This document shows, in pieces, positions 1 to 7,887 of a stretch of 37,884 bases of DNA. A program made the translations under genes and the position numbers. The notes under the pieces are model-generated. The model had not been told where the DNA came from. It worked only from the letters and a program-made list of their open reading frames with translations, and ran no database searches. Position 1 is the stretch's first letter. Every line of letters starts with the position of its first letter. The stretch covers positions 1-37,884 of IMG/VR virus record IMGVR_UViG_3300031576_000181; one strand, given 5' to 3'. Source of the DNA: a virus.

Positions 1-131
1 TTTCCTCCGCCTCGGCAAACGAGACTCCGTCGAGTTTCTTAGGCCGTAATGCGGCGATGAGCCGCAAAAGATGTTCTTTCATGTTCTTCCTCTCCCTCCC
101 TGAATTGTAACTGGCGACCAGTCGTTCCAAG
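1..131. repeat. Left copy of the terminal direct repeat
   Basis: These 131 bases match 37754-37884 at every position except 127 (C here, A at 37880). The simplest reading is an assembly overlap of a circular or circularly permuted genome. A short physical terminal redundancy is possible but cannot be told apart here. Genes continue in frame across the join. Confidence 0.95.
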
Positions 132-652
132 CGACCCCCGGCCGCCGGATTCGTCACCACCGTTAACTCGTTGACTACGCCGATATCCGTGACGTAATCG
201 ACCTCTTCTCCCTCGACGCTTCGCTTCTCTGATGAGCCGAGGACGTCGACGGAAAAACCTAAAATTTCTTTGTTATCGTTTTCAAGCCCGAGACGAAATA
301 GATCGGCGAGCCACCTCGCGGATTCCGATAATTTGAGTGTAGCGACGAGGCCATGCGCACCATCGGATAGTTTAGAGAACTTCACGGCATCGATCATTCC
401 GCATATTTGATTCGGGAAGCCAGCCGGGATCGCGGCACGCGCGTCTTCGGAGAGATGATCGTAAAATCCGTTCCAGGAATAAAACGCCACCTTCGCGCCT
501 TCAAAGAGATCGCGTGATTTGAGAAGCGTTTCCTTCGGATAGTAAGTGCCGTTTTTGGATTTTCCCTCGCGAATGACGACGACTTCGAAGGTGAGACCGT
601 TCTCACCGCTCTCTTGGATGACCTCGAAAATCCGGTTGTTAAGTTTCAGCAT
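1..652 (-). CDS. Prohead protease domain of a protease-scaffold-capsid fusion (5' part; continues across the contig junction)
   Basis: I translated this by hand from ATG at 652; an in-frame TGA lies just upstream, so this is the first possible start. The frame stays open to base 1. About 190 residues look like a phage prohead maturation protease: an N-terminal NGTYYP segment, a His in FYDHLSE, a GFSVDVLG strand and the typical ending VNELTVVTNPAAGGR. Across the terminal repeat (base 1 equals 37754) the frame runs directly into the capsid gene at 36096-37835. This gives a predicted 769-residue polyprotein, with the capsid Met at residue 191. NCBI uses the name prohead protease/major capsid protein fusion for such proteins. 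It would act inside the procapsid, cleaving scaffold and capsid N-termini. No good Shine-Dalgarno is visible at the start. The right-hand copy of the repeat carries a stop in this frame. Confidence 0.82.
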   Translation of the reverse strand, partial: MLKLNNRIFEVIQESGENGLTFEVVVIREGKSKNGTYYPKETLLKSRDLFEGAKVAFYSWNGFYDHLSEDARAAIPAGFPNQICGMIDAVKFSKLSDGAHGLVATLKLSESARWLADLFRLGLENDNKEILGFSVDVLGSSEKRSVEGEEVDYVTDIGVVNELTVVTNPAAGGRLERLVASYNSGRERKNMKEHLLRLIAALRPKKLDGVSFAEAEE

Positions 653-695
653 CTTCCCATTTCATCGCCCGGACTCAAGGCCTCTTCGCGACGGC

Positions 696-908
696 TCAAA
701 TGAAAGTTACGATTAGTTTACAACTACGGCATTTGATTTGGCAAGAGACTCTTGCATCCGGTGCCGGTGGCTTGGCGAGAAAGCGATTGCAGTTCGGATT
801 CGGACATCGCGCATTCTCGCCTGTACGCAGATACCGAACTACGTGTTCAGGCGGACTTTTTGACTCTAGCTGGCTTGTGCTCTTCAATGCAGAGGAATTT
901 CCGTCCAT
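696..908 (-). CDS. Com-like zinc-finger protein
   Basis: A 70-residue protein whose second half resembles the Mu Com family: CPNPNC, then NRFLAK, then IKCRSC, two paired-cysteine knuckles around the RFLAK segment (usually LLAK in the family). In Mu, Com is a zinc protein that binds mom mRNA and opens its start site for translation. No mom-like gene is seen next to it; it sits directly ahead of the protease-capsid fusion. The first knuckle has four residues between cysteines instead of the usual two. The start at 908 overlaps the upstream gene by 62 bases and has only a weak ribosome-binding site. The C-terminal match is fairly sure; the target and the exact start are unknown. Confidence 0.65.
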   Translation of the reverse strand: MDGNSSALKSTSQLESKSPPEHVVRYLRTGENARCPNPNCNRFLAKPPAPDARVSCQIKCRSCKLIVTFI

Positions 909-1221
909 TGCACATTCCGTAGGTGCCGGTGAGTTTTTCGCCGGTTTTTGGAAGCAAGAGCATCATGCCGTCGAGCAACTCCGTGCCAGGCGTCAGGGTA
1001 TCCTTTGGAGGCATCGCGTTGACGAGGAAAAGACTCTTCTTTCCACCGTTGATGATCCCGGTGATCTGCTTCGCCAAGACCACGCGAACGCCGCCGGGAA
1101 TCGACGTGCGATAGAATTCGAGAAATCCAAGCTTGAGAATAGCCTCGTGTTGCTCGGCCGGTATTTTGATGCCGTCCTTCGTCGCCATGTTATCGAATTC
1201 TTTTGTAACAATCTCCATCAC
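847..1221 (-). CDS. Conserved-looking head-module protein of unknown function
   Basis: A 124-residue protein whose ATG overlaps the stop of the MuF-type gene by four bases, pointing to translational coupling. I do not recognise a family. It has no signal peptide or membrane segment and is a mixed alpha/beta sequence with a central GGVRVVLAKQITG strand region and a basic C-terminus. The position between the minor head protein and the protease-capsid gene suggests an assembly or accessory role, which is inference from context only. A second Met at residue 2 and another at residue 12 are possible alternative starts. Confidence 0.6.
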   Translation of the reverse strand: MMEIVTKEFDNMATKDGIKIPAEQHEAILKLGFLEFYRTSIPGGVRVVLAKQITGIINGGKKSLFLVNAMPPKDTLTPGTELLDGMMLLLPKTGEKLTGTYGMCNGRKFLCIEEHKPARVKKSA

Positions 1222-2129
1222 TCTCCTCCTTGTTTTCCGGGAAAACGCGCGAGTTCTTCGTCGAGCAGATCCTCCGGCAAAACAATTTTAACGCAGCGGC
1301 AGTTGATAGTATTGCCCGGACTCCCTTTCGGATCAAGCGGATAGTCGATGTCCTCTCCGTCGACTCGGAAGGGCTCATCGACATCTCGCACCTGCTTATG
1401 CGCCTTCACGTGGGCGTCTCGTGTTCTGGCGTCCATGGTGGCAATCCACGCCTTTTTTAGCGCGGGGAGATCTTCAGGTCGCTCCTCGGCGATCTTTTGA
1501 GCCATCGCGTCATCCACGGCGTTATAAGCCCTACCCATTTCCGTCCTCACGATTCGTTCCGCCGCCGCGCCCGCGCCGACATCTCCGCGCGGCCCTACGA
1601 TCGTGGATACCTGACGCATCGCCTCAAAAGGCGTCTGCGCGCCGAGTACGGCTCTCTGAATAGCAGCTTTTGTTTGTGCGGCGACGTCGTCCGCTAGGCC
1701 TCGGATGAGCTCTGTCGACATGGACGATACGACGCTGAGAAGCTCGTCTGAAAGAACGGGAGAGACAGGAACCAATCCGGGCGCGGGAGGTCTCAGGAGA
1801 AGCTGAACATCGTCCCAATACTTTTGGCCGAGCTTTGCCGCAGCCTCGCTTCCCCTGGCGGAGATCTCCTGGGCACGGGCGGAGAAGTTAGCCACCGCGG
1901 CTTCGACGGCGACGAGAAGACGTTCGAGATGGGATGCGGCGAAACGCTCTGGTGCAATGGCGGCGAGTTCGCGTTGGATATCGGCGCGAAGCGTTTTGAG
2001 AAGCGCGAGGATTTCCTTGACGGCGTCCGTTTGTCCGGCATCGAGTGCGCGTAACGCGTCTTCCTGCGCCTTCCGGATTCGCCGCCCGATCGACTTAGGG
2101 CCCACCGCCTCAGAGAGGCTAGTAGGCAT
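1218..2129 (-). CDS. MuF-type (phage Mu gpF-like) minor head protein
   Basis: About 303 residues from ATG 2129, which overlaps the portal stop by 11 bases. A longer reading from 2258 would lie inside the portal gene and is unlikely. The C-terminal third carries the MuF-family pattern: a helix with ERIVRTEMGRAYN, then TMDARTRDAH, and a closing NTINCRC cysteine motif. The N-terminal half is helical and alanine-rich. Proteins of this family (Mu gpF, SPP1 gp7) bind the portal, sit inside the head and help packaging or DNA ejection. Directly following the portal is the usual position. Family call is firm; the exact job in this phage is inferred. Confidence 0.88.
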   Translation of the reverse strand: MPTSLSEAVGPKSIGRRIRKAQEDALRALDAGQTDAVKEILALLKTLRADIQRELAAIAPERFAASHLERLLVAVEAAVANFSARAQEISARGSEAAAKLGQKYWDDVQLLLRPPAPGLVPVSPVLSDELLSVVSSMSTELIRGLADDVAAQTKAAIQRAVLGAQTPFEAMRQVSTIVGPRGDVGAGAAAERIVRTEMGRAYNAVDDAMAQKIAEERPEDLPALKKAWIATMDARTRDAHVKAHKQVRDVDEPFRVDGEDIDYPLDPKGSPGNTINCRCVKIVLPEDLLDEELARFPGKQGGE

Positions 2130-3543
2130 AAAGATTTTTCTTCTTCTTTCGCCGAGCCTCGAAGGCGGTGGCGAAAGCCTTAGCGGCCTTTTGGAGCTGT
2201 ACGGGAACGCCTCGATCTTCATCGAGCATGGGTTCAATCTCCGCGCCGGTTTGCCCAAAGATTTGAGCGAACGCCTTCGCGCTGTCCTCTTTGTTCACCC
2301 ATTGCTGAGCCTCTGCTGTCTGCAGCGCAACGGCGACGTTGACCACCGCCGCGGACATCGCCTGAAGATCCGTTGAACTGATCTCGTCCATGGCGATGTC
2401 ATAGCCTTGTGCGATATCGGAATCGGAAAGCCGACCGACGGCTTTGACGTGTTCGAGATCGTAATCGATGAGCCTGGTGAACATTCGCTTTACCGTGCGT
2501 TGCTGCCGACGAAACGCACGCTGCGTGGGTTCGCTCATCGCCTTGGCGGTCGCGAAGTTGACCTCGCGGCCAAGTGCGTAGAAGTGTTCCGGAATTCCGT
2601 AGGCTCCGAGGATGGTCTGAAGATAGTTTCGGTTCGACTCTGAGAAGTCCTGCGCCTTGATGTCCGGCGTGATGACGTTCCATTCGACGTCCTCGTTGTG
2701 GACGCGCATGCAGGCATTCGTCGGCGTATCAGTGTTATCGAGAAACTCCTTGACCTTCTCCGGCGTCGCCCCTGTGAGCTTGACGTCCCAAACGGCGGCC
2801 GTTGCGAGTTCCTGCCGTTCGGCCTCGTTAAACAACCGCTTAGAGTAGATTTCCATCCATTCGTAGGTCCGAAGGAGTTGGGAGTGCCCGCGCCGTTTCG
2901 ACGCGATCTTTCCCCAGGGGAAGTAAAAAACGTCGCCATCGAGGCGGCCTCCCATCTGCCCGCGCGGGTCCTGATTTCTCATGATGACGCGGAGCTCGCG
3001 GATCGGCATGTCGTTCTTATCGAGGATGTTGTCGGTTTTGAGGACGATCTTCCCGGTGTGCTGTGGAAATCGAGGCATCGGTATGGCCTCTTTGATCCAC
3101 AGGGGATCGATTCGGCCGAGCTGAACAAGCCCGGAGACCGGGTTGACGTATGGAAACATCACGAGCTCGCCGAAAATCGTCATTTCCGTGGAAATCGGCG
3201 TCTGCTGCTCTGGGAAGTCGTTGATCTCGTCCTCCCAGAACTCATCGACCGCCGCTTGGAGTTTGTCCGAACCAGCGGTGATCCGCGCGCCCTCGCCCAT
3301 GACGAAATCAGTGATGATCTCGACGATGCGCCCAGCCAGAGGATCGACGAGCCATTGATTATAGGCGGAGTTCGAGACGAAATCCTGAACGCCGGCTGGC
3401 AAGTCACGGTTCACGCGACCGCCGAGCGAGATCCATTTCTCGTCATCGTCGTCGATCTTGCGGATCGGCAAGGTGAGCTCCTTGAAGGAAATCAGCCCGC
3501 GTTGATAGAGACGACTTCCGCGTATTCGATCAAGTAAGTTCAT
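2119..3543 (-). CDS. Portal protein
   Basis: 474 residues, a normal length for a portal. This is the dodecameric ring at the head vertex through which DNA is packaged and ejected. Supporting segments are the N-terminal WLVDPLAGRIVEIITDFVMGEG helix region, a central wing with PLWIKEAIP, and the late GIPEHFYALGREVNFATAKAM segment typical of portals of this group. The C-terminus is basic (EARRKKKKN). Its ATG overlaps the large terminase stop by four bases, and the MuF gene starts inside its end, the standard TerL-portal-MuF order. Confidence 0.9.
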   Translation of the reverse strand: MNLLDRIRGSRLYQRGLISFKELTLPIRKIDDDDEKWISLGGRVNRDLPAGVQDFVSNSAYNQWLVDPLAGRIVEIITDFVMGEGARITAGSDKLQAAVDEFWEDEINDFPEQQTPISTEMTIFGELVMFPYVNPVSGLVQLGRIDPLWIKEAIPMPRFPQHTGKIVLKTDNILDKNDMPIRELRVIMRNQDPRGQMGGRLDGDVFYFPWGKIASKRRGHSQLLRTYEWMEIYSKRLFNEAERQELATAAVWDVKLTGATPEKVKEFLDNTDTPTNACMRVHNEDVEWNVITPDIKAQDFSESNRNYLQTILGAYGIPEHFYALGREVNFATAKAMSEPTQRAFRRQQRTVKRMFTRLIDYDLEHVKAVGRLSDSDIAQGYDIAMDEISSTDLQAMSAAVVNVAVALQTAEAQQWVNKEDSAKAFAQIFGQTGAEIEPMLDEDRGVPVQLQKAAKAFATAFEARRKKKKNLYAY

Positions 3544-4943
3544 CGCAATCCTCCCCTTCGCATCAATCTCGCAGGTCGTTTTGGTTTCGGATTCTTGCTC
3601 CCGTACACAGGAGAGCCCGCGCTTCGCCAGTCCAAAATCGCCTGCGTCATCGAATCCACCTGATCGTCATCCTCGCCGTTTGGAAATGTCGCGCATTCTT
3701 CGATGAATCCCGTCACCCAAGGATACATCACCTCATCCGCCGGTATCCAGAGATTGCCGGCTTCGAGCTCTGGCTCGACTGCCATTGCCCGGACTTCCTT
3801 CCCGCCCTTGGGTTCGACGAGGATGATGCCGCTGATCTCCTTTCGGAGAAGTTCCTCGATCGCGTTTCCAGTTGCCTTCGCCTCGATGAGTTTCCGTGTC
3901 GCCGCCGACCATTTGGCGGATAGTGACCGGATCTTGTCGAGGATCTCGACGATCGACCACTTTCCGCGAATCTGATCGAGAAGATATTTTCGCGAGCCCG
4001 TCTTTCCCCACACCTGTCCGACGACGAAACTTGTTCCGTCCTCTTTCTGCACGGGGTCCCAGGATTGTTTGATCTGCTCGAACTCCGGTAGATCCTCAGG
4101 CCGCCAGCGTTTCCAAAACTGACGTTTCAAGATCGCGCCTTCCATCGGCGCCGGGCGACCCTGGTATAGCGAAGCGTAAAGCCTTGGACCGATCGACGTT
4201 TTGATGCCGGCCAGCGATCCCTCGTCGTATCGCTCCGGACAGAGCGCCTGTCCTGGCGTGCGACCGATGGGGTCGGCGTCCTCCGCGTTCGCTGGTAGAT
4301 TCACGACCGTCCATTTGTCTCCATGCTCATGTATAAGCCAACCCGAGAGATCTTTTTCGTGCCATCGCGTCGCAATAACGACGATCGACCCCAAAGGTTC
4401 CAGGCGCGTGTAAAAGGTCGATTTGAACCATTCGACGTGTGATTCCCGCATGGTCTCGCTCATCGCCTCCTCGAGCGTCTTGATGGGATCATCGATGATG
4501 CCGAGATTCATTCCGCGGCCAGTGATCGCGCCGCCGATTCCTGACGCCACGAGGCCTCCACCTTCCTGCGTATCGAATTCCATCGACGAGTGACTTTCCC
4601 GCGTCGCCTTCACGCCGACCGACGGATTTCCGACGACCTCCGCCTTGATCCTGCGTCCGAAGAATCGCGCGAGCTTATCGCCGTAGCTTGTTAGAAGAAT
4701 TCGATTCTCAGGCCACAGATCGAAATACCACGTCGGCATCCAGTGCGAGAAGAGCTCACTCTTTCCGTGCCGCGGTGGCATCGAAATGATCACGCGACCG
4801 CCGCCGGCGAGTACTGCCTCTCGGACGATCCGCGCCGCGTATTCGAGATAAGGCCAGCGAATCCATCGACCGCCGCTCGCCACCTGTGCGTAGGTATCAG
4901 GACTTAGGCGCCAATAATCTATTTCATGGGCGGGATCATTCAT
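3540..4943 (-). CDS. terL: Terminase large subunit
   Basis: 467 residues: packaging ATPase plus headful or cos nuclease. A Walker A-like loop is visible at residues 54-62 (SMPPRHGKS), a Walker B at about 148-152 (GIIDD), and motif III at about 190-200 (IATRWHEKD). The nuclease domain begins with the first catalytic Asp in SWDP (about 296) and ends with an acidic cluster (EDDDQVDS) near residue 430. The start overlaps the small subunit's stop by four bases. All expected motifs are present, so it looks functional. Confidence 0.95.
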   Translation of the reverse strand: MNDPAHEIDYWRLSPDTYAQVASGGRWIRWPYLEYAARIVREAVLAGGGRVIISMPPRHGKSELFSHWMPTWYFDLWPENRILLTSYGDKLARFFGRRIKAEVVGNPSVGVKATRESHSSMEFDTQEGGGLVASGIGGAITGRGMNLGIIDDPIKTLEEAMSETMRESHVEWFKSTFYTRLEPLGSIVVIATRWHEKDLSGWLIHEHGDKWTVVNLPANAEDADPIGRTPGQALCPERYDEGSLAGIKTSIGPRLYASLYQGRPAPMEGAILKRQFWKRWRPEDLPEFEQIKQSWDPVQKEDGTSFVVGQVWGKTGSRKYLLDQIRGKWSIVEILDKIRSLSAKWSAATRKLIEAKATGNAIEELLRKEISGIILVEPKGGKEVRAMAVEPELEAGNLWIPADEVMYPWVTGFIEECATFPNGEDDDQVDSMTQAILDWRSAGSPVYGSKNPKPKRPARLMRRGGLR

Positions 4944-5386
4944 TTTGATTTCAAGTCATCGATCTCGATCGCCGCTAATCGTTTGCCGATCTCTATCGCT
5001 GCATCCCGAAGCTGCGGATCTTTTAGGATTTCCCGCAGGCGATCACGCTGTGTCCTGATCTCGATCGGTCCGCCAGTCGGTCCAACCAAGTTGTGAACGT
5101 CTCGCCATTCCTCAGGAAACCGATTCTTGAGCCAAAATATAATCGCGGCTATTTTTCCGCGTTGCGCCTGCTGTACGAGTCGGCCCACCATGGTGGCGTG
5201 CGCACGCTGCCGTGCCTTTTCTATCTCCTCCGCAAACTCGGGGTGTACTTTTTTCCAGTCATAATACGTGGCCTCGGCAACGCCAAGAGATCTGAAGGCT
5301 GCAGTTTCCGTGCATCCATTGGCAACGAGATTAATAATCGACTGATGTGTTGCCGGATACCGGCTCTTTCGGCCCATTCCCGCCAT
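4940..5386 (-). CDS. terS: Terminase small subunit
   Basis: 148 residues with an N-terminal helix-turn-helix (TETAAFRSLGVAEATYYDWK, about 26-45), a central helical oligomerisation region with IIFWLKNRFPEEW, and a C-terminal helical tail. It recognises the phage packaging site and hands DNA to the large subunit, whose gene it overlaps by four bases. The start could be ATG 5386 or the in-frame ATG at 5377, which follows a GGCGGGA tract. A perfect TATAAT lies seven bases upstream of 5386 (see the promoter entry). Confidence 0.88.
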   Translation of the reverse strand: MAGMGRKSRYPATHQSIINLVANGCTETAAFRSLGVAEATYYDWKKVHPEFAEEIEKARQRAHATMVGRLVQQAQRGKIAAIIFWLKNRFPEEWRDVHNLVGPTGGPIEIRTQRDRLREILKDPQLRDAAIEIGKRLAAIEIDDLKSK

Positions 5387-5393
5387 GGCTTTA

Positions 5394-5399
5394 ATTATA
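5394..5399 (-). promoter_or_regulatory. Possible -10 element ahead of the terminase genes
   Basis: On the minus strand a perfect TATAAT ends seven bases before the TerS ATG and includes the methyltransferase stop codon. No TTGACA-like -35 lies 16-18 bases upstream, so it would need an activator or may be chance. If used, the transcript would start at or next to the ATG. Confidence 0.3.
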
Positions 5400-6735
5400 C
5401 GCCTTTTCGTTTGGCCTTTTCTCCCGTCGTGGCATCCAATCGGGCGAGGATGACGTCACAGAATCTCGGCTCGATTTCGATGGCATAACATCGTCGCCCC
5501 AATTGTTGTGCAGCGATGATCTGCGAGCCCGATCCAGCAAATGGCTCGTATAACAGCGCACCTGGGCGCGTATGCTTTTTGATCGCATTTTCAAAGAGTT
5601 TCAGAGGTTTTTGCGTTGGGTGCGCATTTTTCGAAGGTCTTCTCTGGCCGTCATAATCGGCAAACCACACCGACGACGCCGAGCCAGACCTTAGACCATC
5701 ATGAAACGGTTTATCCCCTTTCGGCCAACCCATCGTGGCCATTTCATGCTGTGGCTCCCATAGGCCAGATACGGGGACGTCTTCGCCTGATGGCCATCCT
5801 ACGAGGCAGGGCTCATGCTGCCATGGCCAATAGGAGAACGTCAGAATCGGCGAGGGTTTCACCCAGACGATTTGTTGATGGATGTGAATGCCGAGCCGTT
5901 GCCAGACGTCCTCGATGAGACGTTGGCGTTTGCTGGCGTGCCAGCAGTACCACGCCGCATTGGCGGTGAGTACCTGTTTTGCATTTGAAAATGTTTGCAG
6001 AAAGAACTGCTCGGCATCTTCGATTTCGACTTCCTTGTAGTTTTCGCTCCAATCCTTACCGCCATCTTGGGGCTGATCGTCTCCAGTGTAATCAACGAGA
6101 TACGGTGGATCGGTGAAAAAAAGATCCGCCTTTTCGTCTCCCATGAGTCGGGACACGTCCTCTGTTTTCGTGGCATCGCCGCAGAGTAAGCGATGAGCAC
6201 CAAGCTCCCATAGCTCGCCTGTTTTAACGCGAGCTTTGATATTTTCCGGCACGGCATCTTCCTTCGTCATCGCGGTATCGAAGTATTCCGATCGAAATGA
6301 TTTGAGCTCAATCTCCGGAAATCGGAACGACTCCTCGATTTCCTCCATCGTGATTCCAGCCGCCGTCATGAACTCATAGAGCCCTTGAGAGTCCATTTCG
6401 CCGTACTGAGACGTGAGTGCGAGTACCTTGCGCCTGGCCTCCGCCTCGCTCTTTGCCTCGACGAAGTTGCACGGAATCTCGCACGTTTCTATTTCTCCTG
6501 CTTCGATCATCTGACGAAGGGTTCGTATCCTCTGCGTTCCGTTCAGCAAGTAGTGGTGATCATCTTTGCGCCAAACGGATATTGGTTCGGAAAAACCTAG
6601 CTCCATCATTTCTTTTCTGAGTTTCGCGTAGTTTTCTTTGGATAGGATTTTGAGATTTCCCTGGAAGTACTCGCACTTTTCGACAGCAATCGTCGATGCG
6701 CCCATGCAGGATATTTTCAGTTTATTCCTGGACAT
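5395..6735 (-). CDS. ParB-like nuclease domain fused to DNA adenine/cytosine methyltransferase
   Basis: 446 residues from ATG 6735, which overlaps the HNH gene by 14 bases; a reading from 6807 would lie inside that gene. Residues about 15-150 resemble ParB/sulfiredoxin-fold domains (FQGNLKIL, then PISVWRKDDHHYLLNGTQRIR). The rest is an N6-adenine or N4-cytosine methyltransferase of the beta class: HRLLCGDAT, catalytic DPPY at about 209-212, HPTQKP, and the S-adenosylmethionine loop FAGSGS near 399-404. Such fusions are common in phages and probably protect phage DNA from restriction or mark it for regulation. The ParB part may give DNA targeting. Base specificity cannot be read from the sequence. 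Its first 30 residues resemble those of the neighbouring HNH protein. Confidence 0.9.
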   Translation of the reverse strand: MSRNKLKISCMGASTIAVEKCEYFQGNLKILSKENYAKLRKEMMELGFSEPISVWRKDDHHYLLNGTQRIRTLRQMIEAGEIETCEIPCNFVEAKSEAEARRKVLALTSQYGEMDSQGLYEFMTAAGITMEEIEESFRFPEIELKSFRSEYFDTAMTKEDAVPENIKARVKTGELWELGAHRLLCGDATKTEDVSRLMGDEKADLFFTDPPYLVDYTGDDQPQDGGKDWSENYKEVEIEDAEQFFLQTFSNAKQVLTANAAWYCWHASKRQRLIEDVWQRLGIHIHQQIVWVKPSPILTFSYWPWQHEPCLVGWPSGEDVPVSGLWEPQHEMATMGWPKGDKPFHDGLRSGSASSVWFADYDGQRRPSKNAHPTQKPLKLFENAIKKHTRPGALLYEPFAGSGSQIIAAQQLGRRCYAIEIEPRFCDVILARLDATTGEKAKRKGV

Positions 6736-7318
6736 GGCCCCAGTTTTTCCTTTCCAGAATTCTCTGTATTTGTGCCCTAGACACGTCGAACCTGGCGCAC
6801 AGCTCACGAACTGATGAACCGAAACATTTGCGCATCAATCGGATATCGATTACTTGGCATGAACTGAGCTTGGATCTGGAGCACTTCTCGCCGAGGAGTC
6901 TTTTCCCAAGCACGCGCCTTGCATGCCTTTCATTTTCGGTCGGCGTGACCCATTCCAAGTTCTCAGGCCTATTGTCCATTCGTATCCCGTTTTTATGGTT
7001 TGAAACCATTCCTACGTGCGGAACTCCGTGGAATGCCATCGCGATCAGGCGGTGGACAGGAACGAATTGAACCCCTCTTTTATGCTGATTATTTTTTATC
7101 CAGACGCGGCAATACCCGTCTTTGTCGACATAAAGCGTCTTCGGATGTTTCGCGTTGGGATGGTCGTTTTTCTGGAAAACCGTTCCTGAATCGGAAACGA
7201 ACACGTTATCGAAGTTTGGGACTTTTTTAAGATTTCCCTGGAAGTCGACAAGATCCGCAAGTGGGAGCGATATCGCTCCCTGGCATTTGATCTCAATCTT
7301 CTGGGAGATCTCGTTCAT
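6722..7318 (-). CDS. HNH homing-type endonuclease with C-terminal helix-turn-helix
   Basis: 198 residues from ATG 7318, chosen because it starts just inside the end of the preceding small zinc gene; ATG 7399 would cover that gene almost entirely. After about 30 residues shared with the next gene comes a NUMOD4-like segment (VFVSDSGTVF), then the HNH core: VHRLIAMAF, VSNHKNG, DNRPENLEWVTP, NERHA. A C-terminal helix-turn-helix (SSVRELCARFDVSRAQIQRIL) probably binds the target. Free-standing HNH genes of this type are mobile and cut cognate sites in related phages. The N-terminal block looks derived from the methyltransferase it precedes. Confidence 0.88.
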   Translation of the reverse strand: MNEISQKIEIKCQGAISLPLADLVDFQGNLKKVPNFDNVFVSDSGTVFQKNDHPNAKHPKTLYVDKDGYCRVWIKNNQHKRGVQFVPVHRLIAMAFHGVPHVGMVSNHKNGIRMDNRPENLEWVTPTENERHARRVLGKRLLGEKCSRSKLSSCQVIDIRLMRKCFGSSVRELCARFDVSRAQIQRILERKNWGHVQE

Positions 7319-7424
7319 CGCAGTTAATCTCGTGGACCGTGATGCATTCCTCACAAAACGGCTCATCGCAAAAGGCGCACTCCATCCATGCCGCCCCATC
7401 GCAACTATCTTCAGAACAAATCAC
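7293..7424 (-). CDS. 43-residue cysteine-rich zinc microprotein
   Basis: The GTG start overlaps the previous stop as GTGA. The 43 residues hold seven cysteines plus a histidine (ICSEDSC, MECAFCDEPFCEECITVH, NC), like a compact treble-clef or B-box-type zinc fold. It is acidic. The HNH gene begins inside its last 26 bases. I do not recognise a function; it is probably a phage regulatory or host-targeting zinc protein. Confidence 0.6.
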   Translation of the reverse strand: MICSEDSCDGAAWMECAFCDEPFCEECITVHEINCDERDLPED

Positions 7425-7630
7425 AAGTAACCTTCAAATGGCATCGTCGTGCGGCCGCACTTTGTGCAGGTTGCGGTTGGAGATCCTGATTTAACCTGCC
7501 AGACCGAGATAGATTCGTCGGCTTTCACGAATCGGCCGCACGTCTCGCAGACCGGAATGAACATCATGCCCTCATCGCCGTAAATGATCCGCCGGACGCC
7601 TTCATATTCGAAGCTCGGAAATGTGCTCAC
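7421..7630 (-). CDS. Small zinc-ribbon protein
   Basis: 69 residues from a GTG that overlaps the previous gene's stop (GTGA). Two CxxC knuckles (VCETCGRF and CTKCGRTT) about 30 residues apart form a plain zinc ribbon. An ATG-initiated reading from 7831 in this frame would run across the preceding gene and gives a low-complexity N-terminus, so I reject it. It belongs to the early operon's cluster of tiny zinc proteins. Function unknown. Confidence 0.6.
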   Translation of the reverse strand: MSTFPSFEYEGVRRIIYGDEGMMFIPVCETCGRFVKADESISVWQVKSGSPTATCTKCGRTTMPFEGYL

Positions 7631-7887
7631 GAATCGTTTCCAGCCTTCGGCCTGAACTCCCCGCAGCTCGGGCACTTGTGCGAGACAATTGGGAAATACG
7701 TCCTTCGCATGATCGCCGCCTCCCGTGTCGGCGCGAGCGTCATCTGCACCTGGCCGGCCATGAGAAACACCGTCGGTGGATACCGCAGGCATTCCCCGAC
7801 CTCCGCGTTTTGCTCGATGAAATGCTCGCACTCACCGCACGTTCGTCGTATCGGCGCGTTCACTTGCACACCACGGATATCCAGCAA
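7627..7887 (-). CDS. Small zinc-binding phage protein (CGEC...CPSCGEF type)
   Basis: 86 residues. The layout TCGECEHF, then GECLRYPPTVF, then FPIVSHKCPSCGEF is a pattern I know from many short phage proteins of unknown role, with four to five cysteines likely holding one zinc. Its start lies 28 bases inside the preceding membrane-protein gene and its stop couples to the next zinc-ribbon gene. No catalytic residues are visible. The family resemblance is moderate and the function unknown. Confidence 0.65.
   Translation of the reverse strand: MLDIRGVQVNAPIRRTCGECEHFIEQNAEVGECLRYPPTVFLMAGQVQMTLAPTREAAIMRRTYFPIVSHKCPSCGEFRPKAGNDS

Noticed and set aside
700-1344. Long plus-strand frame of 214 residues
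   Set aside because: It lies opposite the Com-like and hypothetical genes, reads Arg/Phe-rich with no domain, and has no spacing or ribosome-binding support.
2698-3537. Plus-strand frame of 279 residues opposite the portal
   Set aside because: It is a mirror of a well-supported portal gene in GC-rich DNA; no recognisable motif.
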